In this document: one piece after another, positions 39,355 through 48,047 of the stretch
Position numbering within the stretch: position 1 is the stretch's first letter
How the letters are laid out: each line of letters opens with the position of its first letter
From: Nonomuraea glycinis
GTDB taxonomy: Bacteria > Actinomycetota > Actinomycetes > Streptosporangiales > Streptosporangiaceae
DNA length: 64,000 bases
Assembly: GCF_014646515.1 (NCBI RefSeq)
Contig: NZ_BMNK01000016.1
Coordinates: 172,465-236,464 of the forward strand
Direction of reading: 5' to 3'
The notes under the pieces: generated by a model
Database searches by the model: none
Told to the model about the DNA's origin: nothing
Seen by the model: the letters and a program-made list of their open reading frames with translations, nothing else
Program-made: the position numbers and the translations under genes

Positions 39355-40095
39355 TCACGCCAGAAGACTGCGCCAGCGGTCGGCCGACTCCATCATGTCC
39401 AGGCTGACCCGCTCCAGGAACGCCCCTCCCCTGGCCATCCGCCGCCCCACGGGCCGGTCCAGCCCGGCCGCCTGCGCCGCCTCGATCGAGGACCGCGCCG
39501 CCTCGAGCGTCTGCCGCGAGCTGATCATGATCGAGTGGTACCAGGCGTCGTCGTCGACCACGTAGATGTCGCGACGCCGCCGCGGATCGCGCTCGCGCCG
39601 GACATACCCCTGATCGACCAGGTAGTTCACGGCCACGGAGACGGAGGCCGGGCTGACCTTCAGCCTGCGGGCCAGCTCGGCCGCGGTGCGCCTGCCCTCC
39701 TCCGACAGCAACAGGTCGAGGTGTACCCGCGCCGTCATCCTCGGCAGCCCCGCCCTGACCGCCATCTCGATGACCTCCGCTTCCCTCGCGCCTTCCGCTT
39801 CTCTCGTGCCTTCCGCCGGTACGGCCGCGCGCGGGGGCGCCGGCGTGCCGCGCCGCGCCCGCTGGGCCGTCGCCTGGTGCGCCTGCTGGGGCCGGTAGCC
39901 GCTGGGGCCGCCGTTGCGTCCGATCTCCCGGCTGATCGTCGAGGTCGGCCGGTCGAGCCGCCTGGCGATCTCGGCGTAGGAGAGCCCGTCGGCGAGTCCG
40001 GCCGCGATGCGCCGGCGGTCCTGCTGGGTCAACCGTCCTCCTGGCATGCCCGCAGTATTGCCTTCGCCGCCATTCATTGCAACGAAGCATTGCAT
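39355..40095 (-). CDS. HTH regulator combining IS30-like and GbsR/MarR-like domains
   Basis: Up to 246 aa; starts at 40095, 40077 and 40047 (MPGGRLTQQDRRR) are all possible. The first domain, RLTQQDRRRIAAGLADGLSYAEIARRLDRPTSTISREIGRNGG, is an HTH like that of IS30-type transposases. After a ~40-residue linker the second domain (TAAELARRLKVSPASVSVAVNYLVDQGYVRRE) is a winged helix of GbsR/MarR type. Two DNA-binding units in one chain is a known but less common actinobacterial design. It faces P450-2 with a perfect palindrome between, so it probably represses that gene. Confidence 0.85.
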   Translation of the reverse strand: MQCFVAMNGGEGNTAGMPGGRLTQQDRRRIAAGLADGLSYAEIARRLDRPTSTISREIGRNGGPSGYRPQQAHQATAQRARRGTPAPPRAAVPAEGTREAEGAREAEVIEMAVRAGLPRMTARVHLDLLLSEEGRRTAAELARRLKVSPASVSVAVNYLVDQGYVRRERDPRRRRDIYVVDDDAWYHSIMISSRQTLEAARSSIEAAQAAGLDRPVGRRMARGGAFLERVSLDMMESADRWRSLLA

Positions 40096-40167
40096 TCGAC
40101 CCCAGCGTCATCGCACCGATTTATGGCCATGTACCTGGGAGAATGCCTTTTCAAGATTGACAGCAAT

Positions 40168-40191
40168 ATCGAAAGCAACGTAGCTTTCGAT
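40168..40191. promoter_or_regulatory. Operator between the HTH regulator and P450-2
   Basis: A perfect palindrome ATCGAAAGC-AACGTA-GCTTTCGAT, 40 bp before the P450 start. It is the only long palindrome in this control region. Confidence 0.7.
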
Positions 40192-40230
40192 CTATTCCGA
40201 ACACGTACTATCGCGAGATGAGGAACCGTC

Positions 40231-41439
40231 ATGGGTGAGCCCCTCCACACCGTCACGACGCTGCCGACCGCGCGCCAGGCCGGCTGTCCCTTCGACCCGC
40301 CGGCAGAGCTGATCGACGCCCGCAGTCACAGCCCCATCAGCCGCTACCCCTTCCCCGACGGGCACCAGGGCTGGCTGGTCACCGGCTTCGACCTGGTCAG
40401 GTCGGTCCTGGCCGACGCGCGGTTCAGCTCGCGCAAGGAGCTCATGCGCCACCACCCGTTGATCGACTACGGCGACATCGAGGTCCCGCCGGCGCCGCCC
40501 GGCGAGTTCCTGCTCATGGACGAGCCGCGGCACGGCCGCTATCGCAAACCGCTGGTGGGCAAGTTCACCGTGCGGCGGATGCGGTTGCTCACCGAGCGGG
40601 TCGAGCAGGTCACCGCCGAGCACCTGGACGCCATGGAGCAGGCCGGGCCGTCGGCGGACCTGGTGACCGCGTTCGCCAAGCCCATTCCCGCCGTCATCAT
40701 CTGCGAGCTGCTGGGCGTGCCGTACGCGGACCGGGGCTTGTTCCAGAAGCACATCGACACGTTCCTCGGCGGGGAGGTCAGCGACGAGGAGCTGTACGCG
40801 GCCTACACCGCCACCCAGTCGTACCTCGCTGAGCTGGTGGCCGCCAAGCGCGCCAACCCCACCGACGACGTGCTCAGCGACCTGCTCGACAGCGATCTGA
40901 CCGATGAGGAGCTGCAGGGGATCGCCCTGATCCTGCTGTCGGCCGGGTTCGACACCACCGCGAACATGCTGGCGCTGGGCACCTTCGCGCTGCTGCAGAA
41001 CCCGGAGCAGCTGGCCGCGCTGCGCGCCGACCCCGCGCTCACCGACAACGCCGTGGAGGAGCTGCTGCGCTATCTGAGCGTCGCCAAGACTTTCTTCAGA
41101 ACGGCGCTGGAGGACGTCGAGCTGGGCGGCCGGACCATCGAAGCCGGCACGACGGTCATCCTGTCGCTCAACACCGCCAACCGCGACCCCGAGCGCTTCA
41201 CCGACCCCCACGCCCTCGACATCCGGCGCCAGGAGGGCGGGCACCTGGCCTTCAGTCACGGCATCCACCAGTGCCTGGGCCAGCAGCTGGCCCGGGTCGA
41301 GATGCGGGTCGCGCTCCCCGCGCTGCTCCACCGTTTCCCCACGCTGCGCCTGGCCGTACCGGCCGAAGAGGTCGGGCTGCGCCCGGAGACCGCGGACATC
41401 TACGGGGTGCGCAGCCTTCCCGTCACCTGGGAGGCGTGA
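40231..41439 (+). CDS. Cytochrome P450, copy 2
   Basis: A 402-aa soluble P450 starting after GAGGAA. The oxygen motif is LLSAGFDTTANMLALG, where Phe-Asp replaces the more usual His-Glu; the ExxR is VEELLRYLS and the heme loop LAFSHGIHQCLGQQLARVE. It is clearly a paralogue of copy 1: both end with a YGV..LPVTW segment. No ferredoxin or reductase gene is nearby, so it depends on shared redox partners. Likely controlled by the divergent two-domain HTH regulator. Confidence 0.9.
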   Translation: MGEPLHTVTTLPTARQAGCPFDPPAELIDARSHSPISRYPFPDGHQGWLVTGFDLVRSVLADARFSSRKELMRHHPLIDYGDIEVPPAPPGEFLLMDEPRHGRYRKPLVGKFTVRRMRLLTERVEQVTAEHLDAMEQAGPSADLVTAFAKPIPAVIICELLGVPYADRGLFQKHIDTFLGGEVSDEELYAAYTATQSYLAELVAAKRANPTDDVLSDLLDSDLTDEELQGIALILLSAGFDTTANMLALGTFALLQNPEQLAALRADPALTDNAVEELLRYLSVAKTFFRTALEDVELGGRTIEAGTTVILSLNTANRDPERFTDPHALDIRRQEGGHLAFSHGIHQCLGQQLARVEMRVALPALLHRFPTLRLAVPAEEVGLRPETADIYGVRSLPVTWEA

Positions 41440-41479
41440 CCGGCGAGGTCGCGTACGACCGGCCGATCGCCTACCGGCA

Positions 41480-42406
41480 TCAGGCGGCGGCCCGCAGGTG
41501 GTCGTGCGCCCAGGCCTCGAAGGTCGTGAGCGGGATGCCGAGGGCCCGCGCGTACTCCGGGCGGGCGGGTTGCCCGGCCACGTTCATGTGTTCGTGGGAG
41601 ATGCCCGCCCACACCGGCATTCCCGCGGCGATCGCCTCCTCCTCGGTCATGTCGGGCGCGGTCAGTTCGGCGCCCACAGCACCGGACAGGACCTTGGCGA
41701 CCTCCGTCAGCGTCAGGTAGTCGCCGGCCAGCTCCAGCTCGACCCGATCGAAGCGCCGCGGGGCGGCGATGGCCGCCGCGGCGGCCTCGCCGATGTCGTC
41801 GACCGCGACGAGGGAGAGCCGGGTGCCGGGCTTGAGCACGGTCGCCAGGCCGCCCTCGACACCGCGGGGGATCATGTACGCCGCGGACGGGAGGAAGTTC
41901 TCCATGAAGCAGGCCGGCTTGATGAGCGTCCAGTGCGTGAAGCCCGCCTCGCGGACGCGGTCCTGGATCGCGGTCTTGGTGGTGTAATACGGCGCCAGGG
42001 AGGCCCAGCGGCCTTCGGCCCAGCCCGGGCTCTCGACGTGCTGCCCGGCGCCGGAGACAGAGGTGTGCACGAACTGCGGCACCCCGGCGGCCAGCGCGCC
42101 TTCGATCAGGTTGACGGCCTGGGCCAGCTCGCCGTCGAAGTCGATGGCGGCTCCCTTGATCGCGGGCATCTGCACCGAGAAGACGGCTCGGGCTCCCTGT
42201 GCGGCCCTGACCACGGAGTCGCGGTCCTCGAGGTCGCCGGTGACGAGCTCGGCGCCGAGCGCCTCGACCGCCCTGGCTCGGTCGGTCGCGGGATCGCGGA
42301 CCAGTGCCCGGACGGGGACGCCGGTCGCGAGCAGGGCGCGGGCGGTGGCGCCGCCCTGCTGCCCGGTGGCGCCGATGACCAGAACGGGGGCAAGATCGGT
42401 GGACAT
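41480..42406 (-). CDS. NmrA-like NAD(P)-binding protein, module 1
   Basis: A 308-aa atypical SDR. From ATG 42406 (after GGGAG) it begins VLVIGATGQQGGATARALLATGVPVRALVRDP, the GxxGxxG of NmrA-like proteins. Later come FVHTSVSGAG and WTLIKPACFMENFLP, where the SDR tyrosine motif is absent or displaced. Such proteins are redox sensors or reductases. It is divergent from a TetR gene with two GC-rich operators; the pair resembles the TetR/NAD-binding pair at 51.4-53.0 kb. Confidence 0.88.
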   Translation of the reverse strand: MSTDLAPVLVIGATGQQGGATARALLATGVPVRALVRDPATDRARAVEALGAELVTGDLEDRDSVVRAAQGARAVFSVQMPAIKGAAIDFDGELAQAVNLIEGALAAGVPQFVHTSVSGAGQHVESPGWAEGRWASLAPYYTTKTAIQDRVREAGFTHWTLIKPACFMENFLPSAAYMIPRGVEGGLATVLKPGTRLSLVAVDDIGEAAAAAIAAPRRFDRVELELAGDYLTLTEVAKVLSGAVGAELTAPDMTEEEAIAAGMPVWAGISHEHMNVAGQPARPEYARALGIPLTTFEAWAHDHLRAAA

Positions 42407-42424
42407 GCAGGGTCTCCCATCATT

Positions 42425-42477
42425 AAACGGCGGACCCCGCCGTTTATATTCAGGTAAGATACGGCGGACCCCGCCAC
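42425..42477. promoter_or_regulatory. Two palindromic operators between NmrA-1 and its TetR gene
   Basis: AAACGGCGG-ACC-CCGCCGTTT (42425-42445) is a perfect palindrome. ACGGCGGACCCCGCC (from 42461) repeats its core with GGCGG/CCGCC arms. The core centres are 35 bp apart, one near each gene start. Confidence 0.75.
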
Positions 42478-42499
42478 TTAGCAAATGTGAGGTGCCGCC

Positions 42500-43069
42500 A
42501 TGCACGTCCAGCGCGCGGACGCCCGGCGCAACTACGCACGCCTGCTCGCCGTGGCCGAGGATGCGATCGCCGCGCACGGCGCCGACGCGTCCCTGGAGCA
42601 GATCGCCCGGACCGCGGGCGTCGGTTCCGCCACCGTGCGCCGGCACTTTCCCAGCCGTCACGCACTGCTCAAGGCGGTCTTCCGCGAACGGGTCGAGACC
42701 CTGTGCGCCCACGCCCGCGACCTGGGCGACAGGGCGGACAGCCGGGCCGCGCTGCTGGAGTGGCTGAGCGCCGTCACCGCGGACGCGGCGACCATCAGGG
42801 GGCTGGCCGTCGCGCTGACCCGCGACCTGGCGGCCGACCCCGGCGCGGAGAACGAGAACTGTGCCTCGGCGCCCCTCACCGAGGCGGGCGACCCCCTGGT
42901 GCGCCGCGCCGTGCGCGAGGGCGCGCTGAGACCGGGCGTGACCATTGAGGACCTGCTCACCCTGATCACCGGCATCGCCCTGGCCACGGAGCACCACCAG
43001 GACCCCGCCGCGGAGGCCAACCGGCTCCTCGACCTGACCGTGGTGGGGGTCAGCCCCCGTCAAGGGTGA
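42500..43069 (+). CDS. TetR-family regulator, module 1
   Basis: A 189-aa TetR protein starting after TGAGGTG. The HTH is ADARRNYARLLAVAEDAIAAHGADASLEQIARTAGVGSATVRRHFPSRHALL. The N-terminal ADARRNYxRLL signature is shared with the TetR at 51432, so the two modules are paralogous. It likely represses the divergent NmrA-like gene and itself through the two palindromes. Its 3' end overlaps an antisense HxlR-like scrap. Confidence 0.9.
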   Translation: MHVQRADARRNYARLLAVAEDAIAAHGADASLEQIARTAGVGSATVRRHFPSRHALLKAVFRERVETLCAHARDLGDRADSRAALLEWLSAVTADAATIRGLAVALTRDLAADPGAENENCASAPLTEAGDPLVRRAVREGALRPGVTIEDLLTLITGIALATEHHQDPAAEANRLLDLTVVGVSPRQG

Positions 43070-43146
43070 GCGAATCGAGCCATCCGTCGCAGCTCGTTGA
43101 ACCGCCGGGTGGTGTCACCCAGCTGGCAGATGACGACCGTGGTCCG
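43060..43146 (-). pseudogene. Possible HxlR-family regulator scrap
   Basis: The minus frame reads RTTVVICQLGDTTRRFNELRRMARFAHP then stop. 'LGD.TRRFNELRR' is the diagnostic first part of the HxlR winged helix. There is no start codon and the recognition helix is missing. It overlaps the end of the TetR gene by ten bases. Confidence 0.4.
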
Positions 43147-43208
43147 CGAGTGCGCTCGCGATCGACCGCGGGATGACCGCCGCCTGAGGAGTCCCGTGGA
43201 CAGGAGCT

Positions 43209-43290
43209 CGCCGGCCTGCGGAAGTCGCTCGCCGTGACGTACCGCCGGCCTGCGGAAGGCCGCTCACCGTCACGTACCGCCGGCCTGCGG
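43209..43290. repeat. Two and a half tandem ~34-bp repeats
   Basis: Units begin with CGCCGGCCTGCGG and end CGT(G/C)ACGTAC: 43209-43242, 43243-43277 and a partial 43278-43290. They lie in the intergenic gap behind the XRE gene. No function is evident; slippage is the simplest origin. Confidence 0.8.
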
Positions 43291-43302
43291 CGCGGCGTGG
43301 CT

Positions 43303-44154
43303 TCAGCGGGGCACGTCCATGCGCTGGGTGCCGATGACCGACAGCAGCCGTAGCGCCTCCTCCGAGGGTGAGCCCGGGACGGCGGTGTAGATCACGACCC
43401 GCTGGTCACGGTCGGCGATGTCGAGGACATCGCAGTTGACGGTGATCGGGCCGACCAGCGGATGCTGGAAGGTCTTGCACAGGGTGGGCTCGGCGGACAC
43501 GTCGTGGGAGGCCCACAGCCGCGCGAACTCCTCGCTTCCGGCGAGCAACTCCTGCACCAGCCCGGTCACCTCCGAGTCGTCGGGGTAACGGGCGGCGGTG
43601 GCGCGCAGCCTCTGGGCCGAGTTGCGGGCGAACGCGTCCGCGTCCGACACGCCGAACAACCGCCACCCTTGCGGCTCCGGCCCGAGGAAGGCACGGCGCA
43701 CCAGGTTGCGATCGCGCCGGGACAGGGCGGAGAAGTCCTCCATCAAGGCGGCCGCGAGATCGTTCCAGGCGATCACCTCGTGGATCGCGGACGTCACGAT
43801 GGCGGCGGCCAGCGGCAGCCGGTGAAGCAGGTCGAGGATGCTCTGCCGCACCTGGCGCGACGGCCCGGGCAACGGGCCCGGCGGTACGCCGGCGAGGTGG
43901 TGCAGGTGGTCGCGCTCGGCGTCCGACAGGCGCAGGGCACGGGCCAGCCCGGCCAGCACCTCACGCGACGGATGCGGACCGCGCGCCTGCTCCAGCCGCG
44001 TGTAGTACTCGGTCGAGATGTACGCCAGCTGCGCCGCCTCCTCACGGCGCAACCCCGGGGTACGGCGGCGCGGCCCGGCGGGCAGCCCCACGTCGGCGGG
44101 GCTGATCCGCTCGCGCCTGCTGCGCAGGAAGCCGGCCAGTTCTCGTCTGTCCAC
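43303..44154 (-). CDS. XRE-family regulator with MmyB-like ligand domain, second copy
   Basis: A 283-aa regulator starting at GTG 44154 (MDRRELAGFLRSRRERI). The HTH is LRREEAAQLAYISTEYYTRLEQARG; the MmyB-like domain has SAIHEVIAWNDLAAALMEDF and CKTFQHPLVGPITVNCDVLD. It is a paralogue of the XRE protein at 35526, though similarity is limited outside the HTH. It is divergent from a PPOX-fold gene across ~210 bp and likely controls it. Confidence 0.9.
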   Translation of the reverse strand: MDRRELAGFLRSRRERISPADVGLPAGPRRRTPGLRREEAAQLAYISTEYYTRLEQARGPHPSREVLAGLARALRLSDAERDHLHHLAGVPPGPLPGPSRQVRQSILDLLHRLPLAAAIVTSAIHEVIAWNDLAAALMEDFSALSRRDRNLVRRAFLGPEPQGWRLFGVSDADAFARNSAQRLRATAARYPDDSEVTGLVQELLAGSEEFARLWASHDVSAEPTLCKTFQHPLVGPITVNCDVLDIADRDQRVVIYTAVPGSPSEEALRLLSVIGTQRMDVPR

Positions 44155-44362
44155 CCCTGCAGTGTGCCCGCTCGTCACGGCGCCGAGCCAGGTACCACCA
44201 GTGCCTGGCTCGGCGGCCCTGCCGGACGGACACCCGGTGGGGCACGACCTCACCGGGCCCGTCGGCGAGGTCGCCTTCACCGACGGCGCGATGATCCAGC
44301 GGCCCGGCCCGATGGACGACACGGCGGATCGCCGGGGCCTGACGAGCGCTACCCTGGCCACC

Positions 44363-44836
44363 GTGAACGCTCCCGCCCGCACCCTCGATCGGCGTATCCG
44401 CGACACCCTGGACCGGCTTGAGCGCGACGTCGACGGCTGGTTCGCCACCGCGGATCCGGCCGGCCTGCCGTACCTGATGCCGCTGTCGTTCCTGTGGGAC
44501 GGCCGGTCCCTGCTCATCTCCACGGCCCGGACCAATCCGACGGCCAGGTTCCTGGAGGCCACCGGCAAGGTGCGGGTGGCGCTCGGCCCCACGCGCGACG
44601 TCGTCCTGATCGACGCCGAGGTGCGCGAGGTGATCGCCGCCGCCGAGATCCCGGCCGAGACCGGCGACGCCTTCGCCGCCAAGGCGGGCTTCGACCCGCG
44701 CGAGCAGCGCGGCGCCTACCCCTACTTCCGTATCGTCCCGCTGCGGATCCAGGCCTGGCGCGAGGTGAACGAGCTCGCCCAGCGCGACGTGATGATCGAC
44801 GGCAAGTGGCTCAGCACCCCCGGCACGGATCACTGA
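44363..44836 (+). CDS. Pyridoxamine 5'-phosphate oxidase-fold (PPOX) protein
   Basis: A 157-aa split-barrel flavin/F420-type protein. LDRLERDVDGWFATADPAGLPYLMPLSFLWDGRSLLISTA is the standard opening, and the C-terminal FRIVPLRIQAWREVNEL closes the barrel. GTG 44363 is my start; ATGs at 44291 and 44312 are in frame, but none has a strong ribosome site. It would use FMN or F420 to reduce or oxidise a small compound. The divergent XRE gene is the likely regulator. Confidence 0.85.
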   Translation: MNAPARTLDRRIRDTLDRLERDVDGWFATADPAGLPYLMPLSFLWDGRSLLISTARTNPTARFLEATGKVRVALGPTRDVVLIDAEVREVIAAAEIPAETGDAFAAKAGFDPREQRGAYPYFRIVPLRIQAWREVNELAQRDVMIDGKWLSTPGTDH

Positions 44837-44878
44837 CCTCCCGCGCATATTCCGTCCATGAGCGCGAACCGGAGGGCG

Positions 44879-45721
44879 TCAGCCTGCCGGGAAGTCCACG
44901 GTGCGGGAGACGTGCTCGTGGGCCCGGATCTCAGTGATCATGGACTCCAGCTCGCCGATCACCGCGTCGTATCCGCCGCTGCCGAGCACCAGCCGGTGCG
45001 GCGGATCGTCCTGGCCGATCGTGGCCACGACGGCCCGCGCGCCCTTCATGGGGTCACCGGGCTGCTTGCCGTCATGCTCGATCATGGTCGTCCGGACGCT
45101 CTGCAGCATCGGCCGGTAGTCCTCGATGCTCTCCCGTACCGGCTCGCCGGCGAATCCGGCGTACGCGCGGGTACGGAAGGCCCCCGGCTGCACGGCCAGC
45201 ACCTTGACGCCCAGCGGTGCCACCTCCTGGCGCAGGACGTCGGTCATGCCCTCGACGGCGTGCTTGGCGGCGGTGTAGTAGCCGAAGCCGAGCTCCCCGC
45301 GCAGCCCGGCGACGGAGGAGACGTTGATGATCCACCCGCTGCGCCGGGCGCGCATGCCGGGCAGCACGGCACGGGTGACCGCCAGGACGCTGAAGAAGTT
45401 CAGCTCGAACAGCTGCCGGACGGCCGCGTCGTCCATGCCCTCCACCGAGCCGTACCAGCCGCGTCCGGCGTTGTTGACCAGGACGTCGATGCCGCCGAAG
45501 TGCGCCTCGGCGGCGTTGACGGCCTGGTGGACCTGCTGGGCGTCGGTGACGTCGAGCCGCGGCGTCAGCACCCGGTCGCCGTACGGCTCGGCCCAGCCGC
45601 GCAGTTCCTCCGGCCTGCGGGCGGTCAGGGCGACGCGGTCGCCGGACTCCAGGGCCGCGTCGGCGAAGGCCATGCCGAACCCACCGGGCGTGCCTCCAGT
45701 GATGAACCAGGTCCTGTTCAT
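44879..45721 (-). CDS. SDR-family oxidoreductase
   Basis: A 280-aa classical SDR. The cofactor loop is WFITGGTPGGFGMAFADAAL, the NNAG motif is DVLVNNAGRGWYGS, and the catalytic Ser and YxxxK are in INVSSVAGLRG and YYTAAKHAVEG. The C-terminal extension (AVVATIGQDDPPHRLVLGSGGYD) is typical of SDR5-type keto-reductases with loose specificity. A pair of direct repeats lies just upstream; no regulator gene is adjacent. It is convergent with the PPOX gene. Confidence 0.92.
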   Translation of the reverse strand: MNRTWFITGGTPGGFGMAFADAALESGDRVALTARRPEELRGWAEPYGDRVLTPRLDVTDAQQVHQAVNAAEAHFGGIDVLVNNAGRGWYGSVEGMDDAAVRQLFELNFFSVLAVTRAVLPGMRARRSGWIINVSSVAGLRGELGFGYYTAAKHAVEGMTDVLRQEVAPLGVKVLAVQPGAFRTRAYAGFAGEPVRESIEDYRPMLQSVRTTMIEHDGKQPGDPMKGARAVVATIGQDDPPHRLVLGSGGYDAVIGELESMITEIRAHEHVSRTVDFPAG

Positions 45722-45757
45722 GGGTGCTTGTCCCCCGCGTGTCGATGATGAGCGTAC

Positions 45758-45795
45758 GAGTCACTTCGAAAATGAAACCGACTCACTTCGACAAT
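45758..45795. promoter_or_regulatory. Direct repeat upstream of the SDR gene
   Basis: GAGTCACTTCGAAAAT and GACTCACTTCGACAAT agree in 14 of 16 positions, 22 bp apart (two helix turns). They lie 37-74 bp before the SDR start, as expected for a tandem activator or repressor site. The binding protein is not identifiable here. Confidence 0.55.
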
Positions 45796-45838
45796 AGCAG
45801 TGACAGGTGGGTGCGCCGGACACGAGTCGGCTACGCGG

Positions 45839-46804
45839 TCATCCGAAGAAGTCGAGGAAGTGCCGGATCACTGCGGCCGGCTGCTCCTCGGCCAGGTAGT
45901 GCCCGGTGTCGGCGATCTCGGCCACGCGTACGTCGGTGCCCTGTCCGGGCAGGGTGGCCCGCATGTACGGGAAGTAGCCAGGGTGGGCGAGGCCCAGCAG
46001 CGGGGTGCCGACGGGCCGGTAGGTCCTCAGGTCGGTGATGTCCTGGCCGAACGCCTGGTACCAGCCGTTCCCGCCACGGATGGCCGCGGGAGAGGAGTAG
46101 TTCTGCCCGAAGACGGCGCGAGCCCGGTTGTCGATCGCGCGGCGATCGACCAGCAGATAGTCGAACACCCAATCCACGACGTCCCGGCCCTGACCGGCGA
46201 TGAGCTCCTCCGGGAGCCCGCGCACCTGGTTGAACGCGAACCACCACGGGCTCGCCGACGCCTGCCCGGGCCGTGGCAGCATCCGGAACTCGTAGTAGCT
46301 GTCGTCGGGGTGCAGCACATCGAGCATCGCGACCTTCCGCGCCGCGGCGGGATGATTGGCCGCGAAGCTGTAGGCCACCATCGACCCGATGTCGTGCCCG
46401 GCCACGTGGACCGAGCGGTGGCCCAGCGCCCGGGCCAACTCGTGGATGTCCTTGGCCATGGTCTTCTTGTCGTGACCACCGGCCGGTTTGGCGGTGCCGC
46501 CCATGCCGCGCAGGTCGACCGCGATCACCCGGAAGCGCTCGGCCAGGGCCGGCATGACCTTGCGCCACGTCCACCAGGTCTGGGGCCAGCCGTGCAACAG
46601 GATCAGCGGCTCGCCCCTGCCACCCGCGACGTAGTGCTGGCGGATGCCGTTGGCCACCACGAAGCCGCTGGTGAAGCCGGGCAAGGACGGCTCCGGAACC
46701 TTCCGGTCGCCGCCGTCCGCCGCCCACGCCGTACCGAGGCCGGCGGCCGCCATCGCGGCGGCCCCGCCGCCCACCGCCAAGAACCTGCGTCTGTCCAGTG
46801 CCAC
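45839..46804 (-). CDS. Tat-exported alpha/beta hydrolase, epoxide-hydrolase-like
   Basis: A 321-aa exported hydrolase. The second GTG (46804) lies seven bases after GAGGAGG and gives a Tat signal with RRRFLAVGGG, then cleavage near AWAADG. The core shows LILLHGWPQTWWTWRKV, the DLRGMGGTAKPAG segment, the Asp nucleophile in VAGHDIGSMVAYSFAA, and the last His in IADTGHYLAEEQP. It is a paralogue of the secreted hydrolase at 17543. Epoxide hydrolase or haloalkane-dehalogenase-type chemistry is expected; the natural substrate is unknown. Confidence 0.9.
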   Translation of the reverse strand: MALDRRRFLAVGGGAAAMAAAGLGTAWAADGGDRKVPEPSLPGFTSGFVVANGIRQHYVAGGRGEPLILLHGWPQTWWTWRKVMPALAERFRVIAVDLRGMGGTAKPAGGHDKKTMAKDIHELARALGHRSVHVAGHDIGSMVAYSFAANHPAAARKVAMLDVLHPDDSYYEFRMLPRPGQASASPWWFAFNQVRGLPEELIAGQGRDVVDWVFDYLLVDRRAIDNRARAVFGQNYSSPAAIRGGNGWYQAFGQDITDLRTYRPVGTPLLGLAHPGYFPYMRATLPGQGTDVRVAEIADTGHYLAEEQPAAVIRHFLDFFG

Positions 46805-47115
46805 GCCCACGTCCTCCTCAAGCCGGTGTCGATCGGCCGGGGTTGCTCCGGCCAGGAGCAACAATGGGCGCGGCCCGACGGAACTGGCAAAGGAAGTTGC
46901 GGATCCGCAAGGGGGCATGACCGAGCTCCGGAACGACCTGCGTACCGGCGTCGGATCCCACCTGCGCACTGCAGGAGGCCCCGAGGTCTCGCTCGGCCCC
47001 CACCCTGCAAGAATTGCTAGCCTGTGGGCTATTAGCTGTCGAATATCCGGCGAGAGAAGAAGGTGAATGTCGACCGTTCCCGCCCGCGAGCAGAGAGACG
47101 GACTCCAACCCACCC
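46805..47115. other. Divergent intergenic region
   Basis: About 310 bp between the Tat hydrolase and the acetyltransferase. A short palindrome TAGCC-TGTG-GGCTA is visible around 47020, followed by a less GC-rich stretch that could hold the acetyltransferase promoter. No gene remnant was recognised. Confidence 0.4.
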
Positions 47116-47628
47116 ATGACCACTTCCTGGATCACCCGCCCCGAAACCGACGCCGACCTCGACCAGATCCGTGAGGTCAACCTCGCTGCCTTCCCCACCC
47201 CTCAGGAGGCCGACATCGTCGAGGCGCTGCGCGCCGACCCGGCGGCGTGGATTCCCGGCCTGTCCTGGGTCAGCGAGGCGCCCGGCGACGCCATCACCGG
47301 GTACGCGCTGCTCACCCGCTGCCACGTCGACGACACCCCGGCGCTCACCCTGGGCCCGTGCGCCGTCAGGCCCGAACAGCAGCGGCGCGGCGCCGGTTCG
47401 GCCGCCATCCACGCCGCTCTCGACGCCGCCCGGCAGCAGGGCGAGAACCTCGTGCTGGTGATCGGCCACTCGCAGTACTACCCCCGCTTCGGCTTCGTCC
47501 CGGCCTCCCGCCACGGCATCCGGCCGCCCTTCGACGTCGAGGAGAAGTACATGATGGCGCTCCCCCTCGACCCCGCCCGGCCCGTGCCGTCCGGCACCAT
47601 CCGCTACCCGGCGGCGTTCGGGGTCTGA
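47116..47628 (+). CDS. GNAT-family N-acetyltransferase
   Basis: A 170-aa acetyltransferase. LGPCAVRPEQQRRGAGSAAIHAALDAARQQG is the acetyl-CoA pyrophosphate loop (Q/RxxGxG/A), and NLVLVIGHSQYYPRFGFVPASRHGI with FDVEEKYMMALPL places it in the YhbS-like subgroup. The ATG at 47116 has only a weak ribosome site; an upstream in-frame start is possible. The acceptor substrate is unknown. The 3' end overlaps the DUF1232 gene by 25 bp. Confidence 0.9.
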   Translation: MTTSWITRPETDADLDQIREVNLAAFPTPQEADIVEALRADPAAWIPGLSWVSEAPGDAITGYALLTRCHVDDTPALTLGPCAVRPEQQRRGAGSAAIHAALDAARQQGENLVLVIGHSQYYPRFGFVPASRHGIRPPFDVEEKYMMALPLDPARPVPSGTIRYPAAFGV

Positions 47629-48047
47629 TCCCCGCCGGCCTGGGCGGCGGGCAGCCCGGCCAGCCGCCGGACGGCGGCGAGCCCGTCCGGCGTGCCGGGC
47701 CAGTGGCGCTCCAGTGCCTGGGGCCCGGCGCCGCGCACGACCGAGCGCAGCACGAGCGCGACCACGATGGCGTCGTCGGCGTAACCGAGCACGGGAATGA
47801 AGTCCGGCACCAGGTCGATCGGCAGCGCCAGGTAAGCCACCAGCAGCCACAGCCGGACGCGGACCCGCCGAGGCAGGGCGGCGTCACGGGCCAGGCGGGA
47901 GACGAGCCGCAACAGGTCCGGCAGCAGGCGTATCGCCTCGGTGAGCAGACTGCCCCGAGGCCGGGCGACCGCCAGCGCGACCAGGGCGAGCAGCCACAGC
48001 AGGGCCGTCCCACCCACCACCGCCCCGACCACGACCCAGCCGTCCAC
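47604..48047 (-). CDS. DUF1232 (YkvA-like) membrane protein
   Basis: A 147-aa protein. One N-terminal membrane segment (VVVGAVVGGTALLWLLALVALAV) is followed by the DUF1232 core RLWLLVAYLALPIDLVPDFIPVLGYADDAIVVALVLR, which itself contains one or two hydrophobic hairpins. The L-P-I-D-L-x-P-D-F-I-P motif is diagnostic. The biochemical role of the family is unknown. Confidence 0.9.
   Translation of the reverse strand: MDGWVVVGAVVGGTALLWLLALVALAVARPRGSLLTEAIRLLPDLLRLVSRLARDAALPRRVRVRLWLLVAYLALPIDLVPDFIPVLGYADDAIVVALVLRSVVRGAGPQALERHWPGTPDGLAAVRRLAGLPAAQAGGDQTPNAAG

Noticed and set aside
43070..43300. CRISPR-like repeats
   Set aside because: Units are contiguous tandem copies without unique spacers and there are no cas genes in the window.
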